Assembly (NCBI RefSeq): GCF_963678635.1
Contig: NC_087063.1
Coordinates: 81,517,574-81,581,573 of the forward strand
Length of the DNA stretch: 64,000 nucleotides
Direction: 5' to 3'
Origin: Symsagittifera roscoffensis
Taxonomy: Eukaryota > Xenacoelomorpha > Acoela > Convolutidae
The position numbers and the translations under genes are program-made. The notes below the pieces were generated by a model that saw nothing but the letters and a program-made list of their open reading frames with translations, was not told where the DNA came from and did no database searches. Shown piece after piece: positions 22,875 through 33,818 of this stretch; position 1 is the first letter of the stretch; each line of letters opens with the position of its first letter.

Positions 22875-25800
22875 TACTCAAATAACCCTACAGTACAAGC
22901 ACCAAAAACGGGCCACAAAATTGATCGTAACGATCCTGGTTGATATAAATGCCTGTAACAACAAATATCTAACAAGAACAAACGGGAGGGTCGGATCACA
23001 TCTCGTCAGGGAGGATGATTTCTACTGATTTTGTACTTTTTACTGTTTTTAGTTTTTTGGTTATTTTTTTAATTTTTTTTGTCTTTCATAGGTACTATAC
23101 TATTTTTTGTTTGGCTTCCTGAATGTTTTTAAATGTTTTTGCTCACGTACCCTTCAGGAAATGACGAGACCGCGAATCCCGCCACCCTTTCTGGTTCGTG
23201 AATTTTCGTTCTTAACTAGGTTAAAAGACTATTCACGGGAATCCGGAAGGCTTCCGCGATCCGAACTACCCTTCCGCCACGGTGAATAGGGCACTGTTTT
23301 GAGCATCCACTCGGCGCGGTGTGCTCGTTAACAGTTCTGCCGGTCATGATGTTGAAAAGAATAACACCCAGGAGCGCCATAAAACATCTATGTAACATTC
23401 GCCCCGAAGTACATATCGACGGAAAATAAAGCTAGGTTCTAAAACGACTGGCTAGCGTCTAAACACAGCTCTACATGCTTTTCACCGTGTCTGCCAAAGC
23501 CATTTTTTGGTGGTCTTTCTAACATCAGGTCGACAAAAAAACGTTACTGTTTCCGGCTTCGATCAGAACGCTCTAATCTCCTAAAAACAGGGCTACTACT
23601 AACATTTTTTTTACTACTGTTTTTGTTCAGTAGATAAAAATTATCATCTCCATCGAAGATGGATCAACCCTTTTCCCCAACTTCTAGCTTCTCTTGATCT
23701 GAAAACGAATTTGGTATTAAGTAAATTCAAAACTCAAGACATTCCGGTAAGCTAAAAATTTTTAGAATAACGAGTTACAGAAATTTTTGGTAAAAATCAA
23801 ATTTCAAACGTTTTCGCAACCATGTGCATCGTCAGGATTTTTACAAAAAACTACTCTAAATGACGATAAAACATCAATTTACAAATGTTATTTACAATAA
23901 ATCACATATAATTTGGTTCTAAACCATCATGATAAAAAATTAGCCAATCACAGTTGACCTCTAAATTACTATTAAGATTAAAATACTTTTAACCTCTAAA
24001 ATTAATTAAACATTTTAAAATTAATTTGTCTGGAAGTTTCTGAGTCATAATTTTGATTTAGACATATACGTTTTGAATAAAAAACCAAAAATATTTTGGG
24101 ACTAAATTTTCAGTGTTAACTCCCTGCTCCTAAACTCATCGCGCGTGTTCAAGCTCGGTTTCTCTTTCCTGATATGTATTGCCTCTAGTGTTAGCAATTT
24201 TGTTTGGTTGTTTGACCTATCTATAATTTCCCAACTAAGATCTGCGCTATTTCCCTCAAGTTGGCATTGCTGAAGGTGGAGGCCTACCGGTGAGTCTGCT
24301 TTCTTATGTTCCTCAATTCTAGTGGTCAAATGTCGAACAGTTTGTCCGACATAGGTGGAAGTGCATCCACTACATGACAGTTTATAAACCAATCTTGACT
24401 TGAGGTCATTCGAAAATGCTGACTTCAGTGATGGTAAACATGATTGTAGTTTTCTTGTGGTGAAAACCACTTGAAAGTTCGTTAATTTTCGTAACCTGTT
24501 AGCAAAATATTGGCTCTGGTTACCCCTATATTGCACCATCAGCATTGGGGGCTTCTCATCCTTTGGTGATTGAACTGAAAAACCCCTGTCACTATCCAGG
24601 GGCTTGCCTTTACCCTCGATGATCTTGCACAAGGCGTCTGAAGCCACCTTTGCGGACCAATTTTCAGGGTACTGATTTGTCAGCCATTGCGCCCTATTAG
24701 TTTCCATAGCCTTATCAAATTGCTCCCAGCTAGATGTATTCCTAAAAACCCTGTGTACAGTGCCTTGGTTAACACTACGCTTATACTGAGTTGGGGCGCA
24801 GCTTCTATAGTTCAGTATAGCCCCTGTATCTGTTGGTTTTTGATACCAACTGCAAGTTACACGCCTATCCTGCGATACATTTATGTTCAAATCCAGGAAC
24901 GGCAAATTCCCCTCCGAATTAGTTTTCTCTAGAGTGAACTGCAAATTTGGATGAAGAGAATTGGCGGCATCGAGAAGACAACTCGGCTCCCCTCTGACTG
25001 TTCTAGCAATGTCATCCACATACCTGAGGAACAATTTCACTTGGGGAGTATCCTTCTCCTTGTTCTTAGCTCGGCAGCAACTTTCACAGTACCAGACTAT
25101 CTCGGTCATTGATGCGTATACGTCATCGGATATTTTTCCGCATTTTAGATGATACCAGTTTCGGCAACTCTTGCATTCAACCCCCTTTGATCTATATGTG
25201 ACTTTCCTGCTGCAACATGGGCACAAGCCGTTTTTGTCATTAATTTGCTGTACCCCCGTTCCCACCGGTATTTGTTGTCGTAGAGCAAATTCGTATTCTT
25301 TCAGCCATAAGTTTGCCAGAATTACAGCGAGGGACGCGCCCATTGCTAAACCATCAACCTGTACATACCATGAATCATTACACTTGAAATATACTTTGCT
25401 GACCGCCATATTCCAAAGCCTTTTCATGGTTGCTCTTTGAATTTCAGGAGAAGACTCCTGGCTGTACAGCTTCTGTAAAGCAATTTCAATTGCCTCCTTC
25501 AGGGGAACGTTGGTGTACAAACTTTTCACATCAAGAGATATTATGGTTTCATCCGGATCTAGAGCAATGTTTTCTATTTTTTCTCTAGCCTCTTTAGTAT
25601 TGGTTTCTATATTTGCTCCATCGATGTTGTCAAAAAACTTTGCAAGCATTTTGTTAAGATTCTCGTACGAGCTGCCGGGAAGTGATAGTACAGGTCGTAG
25701 GGGTGTCTCATCCTTGTGTACCTTAGCTAAACCGTACAAACGGGCGGGTTGCCCCCCTGTTGATCTCATCTTAGAATATAACTTATAACTTATCTCGTCT

Positions 25801-26779
25801 CTTTTGTTCATTGCTAGTAATTCTTTGTTAAGTTCTTTCTCAATTTTCAGTATCACCTCATCAGTGGTTGCATCTTTTTTCACAAACTGAGCAGATTGCA
25901 ACAAGGATTCCTCATTATGCAAAAACCAACCCCCTTATCAAAAGGCACAGCCAGCAACCCATTATCTTTGAGATATTTCCTCGTTTTTTCAACGGCCTTG
26001 TCTCTTGGGGTTTGCCGTACGTTTTTTGTATATGCCTTTGCCGCGGCTTCTATTTCACATAACGTTTCACCAGATGTTTTTTGATTTTTCAATTGTGAGA
26101 GGAAAATGTCGATATCCGCCAAAAAATGTGTTTCGTTAAATTTGTCTCTAATTGGATGCTTGGGGCCCATTGATAGCACTTCATATACCCATTCAGGCAG
26201 TTCAATATTATCAAGTACCTTAACTGATCGCTCATTTCTCCCCCCAAGAGGTTTATCTTGTCTCTCGGACAGTTTTTCTAACTTTTTTCTATGGTTTTCT
26301 GATTTTGTCTTTAAGCTTGCCTCAACTTGACGCCTCACGAATTGTAACAGTTCTCTCCCGATATATTATAGAAACTCTAGAAGTTGTGGGGAAGTATTTA
26401 GTTTTAACTCAAGAAATTTTATCAGTTTGAACCATTGGGTCGTTTGATTGTGCGACCGTCCCAGTCAGTATGCTCCTAACTCAGAAGTAGCTAGCACGTA
26501 TCGACTCTCGATGTTCTCTATCGGGAGCAAGACAGCTCTACTCGAATTGTGTGTTAGGTTTTCAAATTGCGAAGAGCAATTTGACTCTAGATTGAATTTT
26601 CTGTGCACTTTCACGCAATTATGAACACGGTTCTTCTGACTTTTCATTTCAGTTGTCGCGATAAAGTTTGAAAATACCAAATCACCCCGAAAACCAGATA
26701 AAACTTCACATGACCGACTGGCACATCAATACTTCTCGCGGCAGGCTGTTCCGCTCGGTTGCAGCTCTGATCGTGAAAA
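22875..26779. repeat. 3,905-bp tandem duplication, copy 2
   Basis: This is a head-to-tail copy of 18970-22874. The junction at 22874/22875 reads GTGAAAA then TACTCAAATAA, and the right edge reads GTGAAAA then AGAGATCC. No microhomology longer than 1-2 bp was seen at the junction. Confidence 0.92.
24102..26338 (-). mobile_element. Penelope-like retroelement, copy 2 (tandem duplicate)
   Basis: The gene structure is the same as copy 1: N-terminal frame 26338-25880 and long frame 25922-24102. The long protein differs from copy 1 at only about five residues (for example D46 to Y, E251 to K inside the finger, I272 to M), and all zinc ligands, the YVDD and the GIY-YIG residues are kept. The same frameshift is present at about 25910, so it predates the duplication. 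Confidence 0.9.
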
Positions 26780-27699
26780 AGAGATCCTTATGCGCGCTTC
26801 ATAACACTAATTTAAAATTGTACTACATCTTTATTTCGGATTTTTGACTGAAAGTGTTTGCAAGATAATTGATTTCCTTGAGTGAAAACCGCGTCAAGCT
26901 AATCTAATGGAAACTTACCGAAAGAAACTCAGTTTTTGCTGAACAGAACCAAGTGATTCTCCAACAAAAGTTTTGACAAATACATTGGGTTCAAGAAGTG
27001 TATTCGCAAGTTTAGAAACTACTGCTTGTTGAAGTTGACCAATTTTTAGCTAATGGTCAACTTATGCAATTTATGGATATCTTTTTCAACCGCTAGCTTT
27101 TGAAATTTAGGGCGCGGTCGGCCCCAGCACAGAAATTTTTTTGAGCAAGCTTTGTAAGAACCTAAGCATATGCACTGAGGAACCCAGAGCAGGGAGCTTT
27201 TTAAAACTGAGAATCTCCCTGGCAATACAGATTGCGAACGCCGCTTGCGTACTCGGAACAATACATGACAAAATAACTTACGACGAAATTTTTTATTTGT
27301 AACACTTGTACATATTTTCTCGTGTCGAGTTCCGTGTTCTTATTGAAGAAACGTAACCCGTATCGATTTTAATTGAAAAGGACTTAAACACTTGTCATCT
27401 TTTTTATCATTATCACTTCCAAATCTAGAAAATTCCAAGGATTTTGACTGGAATACGTGATGAAGGGTCTCCTGACTGCAACTTCGGTTACTATGATACT
27501 TTTGACCTTCTGATTACAAAAAAAATTTTTTTTTTTAGCTTTTTCGACCTCATGGAAAAATTAATGACTAATTTCAAGACTTTAACTCTGAAAGAATTAT
27601 AATCTTCAGAGTCCTCAGACAAAAGTCATAACTACATATTTTAATGAGGTCAATTCGTTGATATCCAGAAGAAACAGATCATTTTTTTTTAAATTTCAG
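26780..27699. other. Intergenic stretch before PDSS2
   Basis: No conserved protein is seen. A polypyrimidine tract plus AAATTTCAG at 27691-27699 is a 3' splice acceptor 7 bp before the PDSS2 start codon, so the PDSS2 5' UTR is either interrupted by an intron here or added by trans-splicing. The sequence does not tell which. Confidence 0.5.
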
Positions 27700-27706
27700 T
27701 TATATA

Positions 27707-30700
27707 ATGAAGTTTGCAAGGCTTTGTATTATCTCAAGAACTGTTTCATGGAAGCGGTCAATTCATTTCGACCTAATGAAAAGAGCAGAACTAGAAGTTG
27801 GGTTCACATCTTCCTTTCTTGGTCTAAAGTATATGGTTTCCGAAGAGTTCTCAACGATTGCAACGTACATACGACAGCTAGTACAAACAAAGCACCCGCT
27901 TGTAGATACAGTTCGGAATCTACTAGCAGGCAATAGAGATCAAGAACAGCCGTCTCCTAGTTTGCTTGTGCTTTTACTCTGCAAGGTGGCTTCTGAAAAT
28001 GAATCGTTGTCCAATTCAACGACTTTGAGTTTGGGAAAGAAGGAGAATGGAATTTATCAAATGCAACGGGACATATCTGAACTGGTAAAGTTAACAGGTT
28101 TTGTCATCTGAGATTATACTCAGTACTTGGTAGCTTTCGATAGTATTGAAATGACGCAATTTTTGTTCATAATCAGGCTGAGTTGATGTTTGTTGGATTC
28201 TCAATTCATGCCACTATCCAGAGTCTGAAGCACAACAGAAGTGTTTTATCTGATGAAACAACTGCAGAGTTTGTCCGCGGCAATAAATTAGCTGTCCTAA
28301 TAGGCGATTTCATTCTGGCTAAAGTTTCTAAGGGAGCAGCTGACACAGAATCTTCTCAAATTGTCACCGAGATATCACTTGCTGTCGGAGAGGCAGCGGA
28401 AGGTAAAAATGCCAAATTTCCAGATTTCATAATTTGGTTCTGCAGTACTGAGAAGTGAAGATTGTTAATATTTTAAGTTGGAGTGATCTTGTTTGACACC
28501 AAGGTTTTGTCTGCGACTATTTTGATTATGTTCATGCGAATCATCGATTATCAAAATCGGGTGCTCGGGATATTTGACGTCGCCAAAACAGTTCTTTTTT
28601 TTGTCGCCCCTGAAATGTGTTTTCATTAGTTTGGAGGGTAGTTATCTGGATTGAAATTACAATGCTCCCATTCTAAGTTTTTCCGCAAATTATTTAACTT
28701 GCCAGAATAAGGGTACTTAACATCGAAAACTAGGCTTTTTCCAATAAACATTTTTTTTTTAAACCAATCAATTCTCATTATACTTAGGCGCCATTTTGAA
28801 ACTTTGAATCTATTTCTAATCTATTCACGATGCGTTCAGTGAAAATTTAGTTATCCGGTACCAAAATTAATCAGCCCTGCTACTTCATCCGAGCCGGAAG
28901 TTTTAGAAAAGAATCGACGCTAAAAACCCCCTGTAGGGAAGCAGCACTTAACCTTCTAGTACTAAATCACAGCTGAAAGTTCTGGATCAACTGTGAATCA
29001 TCTCTGAATTAGAGGTTATTGTTCCGACTTTTGAAGAAAACGGAATATGTATGCTTGAGCCGTTTTTTTATACAGTCAATTTTCGACTTTTTAATTAACC
29101 AATTTCTATCATAAGAAAGATATTGTTATTCAGAGCTCAAATGTAAAAAAAATACCTGTGATCGTTTTTCGTAAAATTATGGGGTGTGAAAACTGCTAAT
29201 TTGGCAAATTTGGGATAATTAACGCGCGATATGTTGCGTTCTTGTAGTACATGTATAAGACCAAAGCCATTTTCTTTTATTATTAGCACAGGAGACTCTA
29301 GATGAAGAATTTACGCGAATTTATCCTGGGGTGAACAACTTAGTCTACAGGACTCATTCATCTCTGACATGCTCAATTTCTTGAAATTCGAATAAAACTC
29401 CTATCATTTAAGTAGTAATTAGAACTACTATCATTCAAGTAGTAAATAGTTAGAGCCTGTTTCAGGTTGTAATTATCTTTTCAAAAAATTCTTAAATTTT
29501 TTGGGTTGGTGGTGTTCGCCATAGTTACTGTCGTTTCGGTTCATTTTTCGTTCCTTTTGGAACCGTCATTTTTTTTATCTGGTAGGTTTTTTATTGGCCT
29601 ACTTTTTAAAGCGTGGATTTTCCAATTGAAACAGTTCTTACTAAAACTGAAATTTCACAATTTTGTGAATTTATCTTGTCTGATTTGAGTTTTTTTTTTC
29701 GTTTTTTAATATGATTTTTAACATCTTCAGTTCATGTTATCGACTTTGTCAATTTATATATTGCATATTTTCGAGGACAAAATTTATCCTTATGCGATTA
29801 TGTGTTTCAGTTTGATGGATCGTAAAAACTTTAACAACTAAGAAAAATTTTTTGACAACAGTTTTGTTTTCGGCTCAGCAGGTTTCGACCCAAAGTTTGT
29901 CGCCTTTGTTGCCGCTCGGTAAATGATTTATATTTTTTAAAGGATGTTTATGAACTTCATCCGATACAAACTTGAAGATTTTGTGGCTGTAGTTGTTTCG
30001 ACTTTTTTCAAGTTATTTTTTCAAATAACTTTTTCAACTTGATTTTTCAAAAGTTTTATTTGACTTCTGTCTTTTTTTCATTCACTATCTTGTAGCGCAA
30101 TAAGTTTTTGCATCACAAAGGTCGCGAAGCTCCGATCTGCCTCTTCATAAAATTCAACTTTAGGAGATTAATATCAATCAGTACAAATCGAACAGAAATT
30201 TAATAAAATGTCTCAAAAATCATACATTTAACATTATTTGTTCAAATCGAAATTTAGGCAAAAAAACCTGAATTGTACCTCGAAACCAAAAGTAATTTGA
30301 TGGGGGCGTTCAACAGTGCCGAAGTAAAGTACAACAGTGCCGAAAAAGGTGGGAAAATTTCAGAATAATTTCAACGCATTGTCTAAAGAGCGAGAAATTA
30401 CTGACGCTAATTATCGAAGAAAATCACTCCAATTTTGGCGCCAAAATGTCCGCAACTGCAAATTAAACAATTATTTTGGCGCCAAAACGTCTAAATTGCA
30501 AACTTTCTCTCCCAAAATCTTTAAGTGCCACTTGAGATTGTAAACGTTCGCCGTTTAATTTTTGATTGCCGCACTTAATATGTGGAAGTTTGTTCATATT
30601 TTCGGCACTGTTGAACAAAGTTTTCATTTTTGGCACTGTTGAACAAAGTTTTCATTTTCGGCACTGTTGTACTTCGGCACTGTTGTACTGCCCCAATTTG

Positions 30701-32230
30701 ATTAAGGAAGCACGGTCTAAAATGAAATAGAGCTGGTCGAAAAATAAGCCGAGTACCTCAATCTAACCATTCGTTCCCTTTGGAGTTAATTGGAATCTTA
30801 AAATTGCAAAAATAGTCAACCAGGATGCGATGCATCAATGAAAACTCGAATTTAAAAAGTTTTCTAATTTAAAGAGAGTTTAATACCTTCTGTGTTAATT
30901 AAATTCAATCATACTTTTTAGCTTTCAGTTTAGATTTCTTTAGATTAGATTTCTTTCTAATCTCAGTTCTTTTCCTTTGTCACTATCGAATAGCAAAAGT
31001 GTGAAAGTCACTAAAAAAGTGAATGACTTCTAACTTCGAAAGTGGGTTTTATTTTTCAAGAGTAATCAACGTGAGGTTTTTTACTACTGGTTGTTTTTTT
31101 TCAGGGAAGTATTAAAATTTGTTTACGCTCAATTTTGATTTTTTGCGCTATGACTTGTGATTTCTTTTTAGGTTCAGTGCATTTTTATTGTTAAAAGGAA
31201 GGCAAAATCCACTATCGAACAGCAAAAATGTAAAGGTCACGAAAAACATGATCGACTTCTTATTTTCAAAATGGAAATTAACTATCAGATATTCCAGTGA
31301 AATAAAAGTTTTGCCTATTAATCCAGTTTTCTCAAATTGTGTTAATTTTAACAAAAAAGTGTCCATCATAAATTGTTCTACTTCAAAAGTTGAAGATTTT
31401 TGAAAAAAAAAGTCAGTTTTTGTTTCAGTTTCATTGCGTTCATTACTCTTTTCCAACTGTCAGTTGGCTATTTTTTGTTTTACCAGCATAATAGAAAATT
31501 ACCTATTGATAGAGTTTTCTCAAATTGGGTTAATTTAGTCAACAAAGTGATATTCATTGATTGTTCTTAAAATTCATAGAGATTAAAGCGTATATATTTT
31601 CTTTTTAATTCGAAAGTTAAAAATTTTGCTACATTTAAAACAGTATTTTTTTTCTTTTAGTTCTTCGGCACTTCTCGAACTGTCTGTTGGCTATGTTTGA
31701 ATAATTACTCACCAATTACCACCCCTGTTACTGCTTAGGAAATTGCCTGAGCAAAGAGTCAACGCAGATAGGCGCCTCAAATGGTTTTGAAACCATCAAC
31801 TCAAGGGAGTCCAAATTAAAGACGGCGATGGAACTAAGTGTCGTCTCTCCCTTCTCTCGATTTGTCAGATCAGCACTACTTGCTGCCGGACACAGTCAAA
31901 CGAGTATAGACCAAATATGTACACTCGGAAGAAGATTGATCATATGCTCCGAAAGTAAGTACTTTTTTCGTGTGTCGATTTCCGAGATAATTTCTAGTTT
32001 CTCGTAGGAAGGGGGATGAATTTGAGGCTACTTGGGCATCATTGAGTGCGTTCTGCTTTAATTCAAAGGTAATTATTTTGGCTCAGAATCACGCAAACGT
32101 GGCCGCATTGGTTTTTGCCGTTTTTACGGTCACTGTTATGTGGAGAAAGAGCGGAAATTTCATTACAAATTGGAAAGAAAAAATGGGTTTGGGTAAATTT
32201 TCAAACCGAGATGAAATGTATTTCAGATAA
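27707..32230 (+). CDS. PDSS2: PDSS2-like all-trans-polyprenyl diphosphate synthase subunit 2 (ubiquinone side-chain synthesis)
   Basis: Exons 27707-28084, 28177-28402, 31739-31954 and 31998-32230 join in phase 0, 1 and 1 to give about 350 residues. Human PDSS2 is about 399. Family blocks are clear: SFLGLKYMVSEEFS, RQLVQTKHPLVDTVR, LLVLLLCKVA, GNKLAVLIGDFILAK, then RSALLAAG and FCFNSKVIILAQ in exons 3-4. PDSS2 pairs with PDSS1 in mitochondria to make the polyprenyl tail of coenzyme Q, and lacks the catalytic Asp-rich motifs of PDSS1; none is seen here. The N-terminus (MKFARLCIISRTVSWKRS) is basic and could be a mitochondrial presequence. Exon 4 and its 43-bp preceding intron are the least certain part. 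The usual C-terminal ~70 residues are not recognised. An AATAAA overlaps the stop (32229-32234). Intron 2 (3.3 kb) is full of repeats. Confidence 0.82.
28855..29040 (+). repeat. Dispersed repeat, copy 1 (second copy 63625-63810)
   Basis: It lies in PDSS2 intron 2. Shared words with the second copy in the same orientation include AGTTCTGGATCAA, GTGAATCATCTCTGAATTA and CCTTGCTACTTC or CCTGCTACTTC. No open frame is present, and its class is unknown. Confidence 0.7.
30302..30694. mobile_element. Non-autonomous DNA transposon with GGGGC ends and 8-bp target duplication
   Basis: This 393-bp element starts GGGGGCGTTC and ends GTACTGCCCC. Its inverted termini share CAACAGTGCCGAAGTA, followed by a second ACAACAGTGCCGAAAA. 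It is flanked by a perfect 8-bp direct repeat AATTTGAT (30294-30301 and 30695-30702). It encodes nothing. Terminal G's with an 8-bp TSD would suit Merlin- or P-type elements; that assignment is a guess. It lies in PDSS2 intron 2. Confidence 0.88.
30960..31690. repeat. Dispersed AT-rich repeat family (intron copy, partly doubled)
   Basis: Words such as CTATCGAACAGCAAAAATGT, AACATGATCGACTTCT, CCAGTTTTCTCAAATTG and GTCCATCATAAATTGTTCT recur at 32250-32450, 36080-36480, 42720-43020 and 50480-50910. This copy seems to be two overlapping pieces. No coding capacity is seen. It lies in PDSS2 intron 2. Confidence 0.65.
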
Positions 32231-32468
32231 ATAAAGTATGTTTATTAAGTGGCAATGAACGCAGTGCATATACTAATATAAGTCGTGATGTTTTTTGGTA
32301 GCAAGTGCTCAAATTTGATTTTTTTGCAGTATAAGTTTTGAGATCTTTTGTTGAATAAAAGGCAAACTCTAATATCGATTAGCTTTAGTGTAAAGGTCAC
32401 AAAAACATGACCGACTTCTAGTTTCGAAAGCGTTTTTTATGGAAACTGGCACATCTATGGAACCTTAA

Positions 32469-32615
32469 AGAGCTGGCCGGAAACTTTTTAAAAAGTATAC
32501 AAAGTGCATTGTTTTTTTGACAGCTGCCCGAAAAAGTTTGTATATGCAGGTGAATGTTGTGCTGTCTACAAAACAATGTAATGTGCAGACTTTGTTAAAG
32601 TTTTCCGGGCAGCTC
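32469..32615. mobile_element. TTAA-flanked mini inverted-repeat element (piggyBac-like ends)
   Basis: The left end AGAGCTGGCCGGAAACTTTT and the right end, reverse-complemented (GAGCTGCCCGGAAAACTTT), form an inverted repeat of about 20 bp. TTAA stands immediately outside on both sides (32465-32468 and 32616-32619). The body is 147 bp and non-coding. TTAA duplication is the signature of piggyBac transposition, but TTAA is common in AT-rich DNA. Confidence 0.6.
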
Positions 32616-32697
32616 TTAAATGTTCCTTCGATCAACAAGTTTGCGTAGTAACTGTTAAGGACATCAATATGCCTTCAATAAGGACATGATTTGTTAA

Positions 32698-32860
32698 GGG
32701 CAAAAATTAGGCATCGCTTTCCGCTTCCTGTAACTACTGACTCTTCTTGCAGAAAGCCTTGCGCTTCCTGTAACTAAAGCCTCTTCTTGCAGAAAGGGCA
32801 AAAATTAGGCATCGCTTTCCGCTTCCTGTAACTACTGACTCTTCTTGCAGAAAGCCATTT
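32698..32860 (+). repeat. 98-bp tandem repeat
   Basis: A 59-bp segment starting GGGCAAAAATTAGGCATCGC occurs twice, 98 bp apart. The 39 bp between are a shortened version. Each version ends CTCTTCTTGCAGAAA, which resembles a 3' splice acceptor. Confidence 0.85.
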
Positions 32861-33818
32861 ATTGTCTGCATGTATTTATAAAGTGGATGAAAATGATTAT
32901 CACTGTTGAAAAAGTGGGATGAAAATTCTCTAACTGGTATCTTGGGACTATTTTGGGACTATGTTAAAAGTTATTTTGGGACTATTTCTGGTGTTAATTG
33001 TCAATCAATTAATCAAAATTTGATGTAAAATTATTTTTTTTTCCAAATTCAATATTCCGTGCGCCTAGACGTCAATTTTTGACATGTTGAAGAGGATGGA
33101 TTTTGAGGAATCCGGGGCTTTCTTTCACACTATTCCACTTCACGTTAATGGAGGAAGTTTGGGTCGGTGTGTAAAATTCGACACTCATTGTTTAAAGTGT
33201 CATATTTGATTCGAACTCAGGCTGAACCAAAGGGAGTTTGTCATTTTGTTCTGAAAAAAGTTATAGTCCCCAATAATTTAAACACGCTTTCACATTTCGT
33301 CGAAAGTAAAGAATAACAAGAAATTGAACATTTCGATTAAAACGTCAATGCGGTCATTGCCGGAACTGAACATTCTGTTTCAAAACTGGAATCTCCGACC
33401 TTATTTTCTCAGTAAAACTTTCATTATCTTTGCTTAGGTCGTAGAAATCTAAATGGACTTCAAAATACAATGGGCTCAAGAAAAACGAAGGCTCCTTTAT
33501 GTGCGATTAGAACATTTTACAGCACGAGTTGTTCCCAGAATGCTGACAATGCCATCACATCATTATCCGATTATCATGAAAGTTCTGCAAAACAGATTTT
33601 AATTGAGCTCATAAATTCATACAGGATTTAGATTCTAAAAATAGTTCACTCAAAATTTACAAATTTTGTATAGAGAAATTAAAAGAGACAGTTGAGTTTG
33701 GTTTGTATCAACGTGCAATACTTTCTCTAACTAACTGATGAAAGTTGCATTTCAGATCGAGCTTGGTTTCTATTTTTTTGCATGTTGTCGTCGAAGTAAC
33801 CAATAAAGATTCCGAACA

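Larger units (their letters stand above)
32231..33818. other. Region between PDSS2 and MAPK15, repeat-bearing
   Basis: It holds a copy of the dispersed AT-rich family (32250-32450), a TTAA-flanked mini-transposon (32469-32615) and a 98-bp tandem repeat (32698-32860). Just before MAPK15, CTAACTAACTGATGAAAGTTGCATTTCAG (33727-33755) looks like a branch point plus 3' splice acceptor, 63 bp upstream of the MAPK15 ATG, implying a 5' UTR intron or a trans-splice site. I searched here for the missing PDSS2 C-terminus and did not find it. Confidence 0.5.

Noticed and set aside
20197-26338. Two independent PLE insertions
   Set aside because: Both copies share flanks, offset and the same frameshift, so one insertion was duplicated along with its surroundings.
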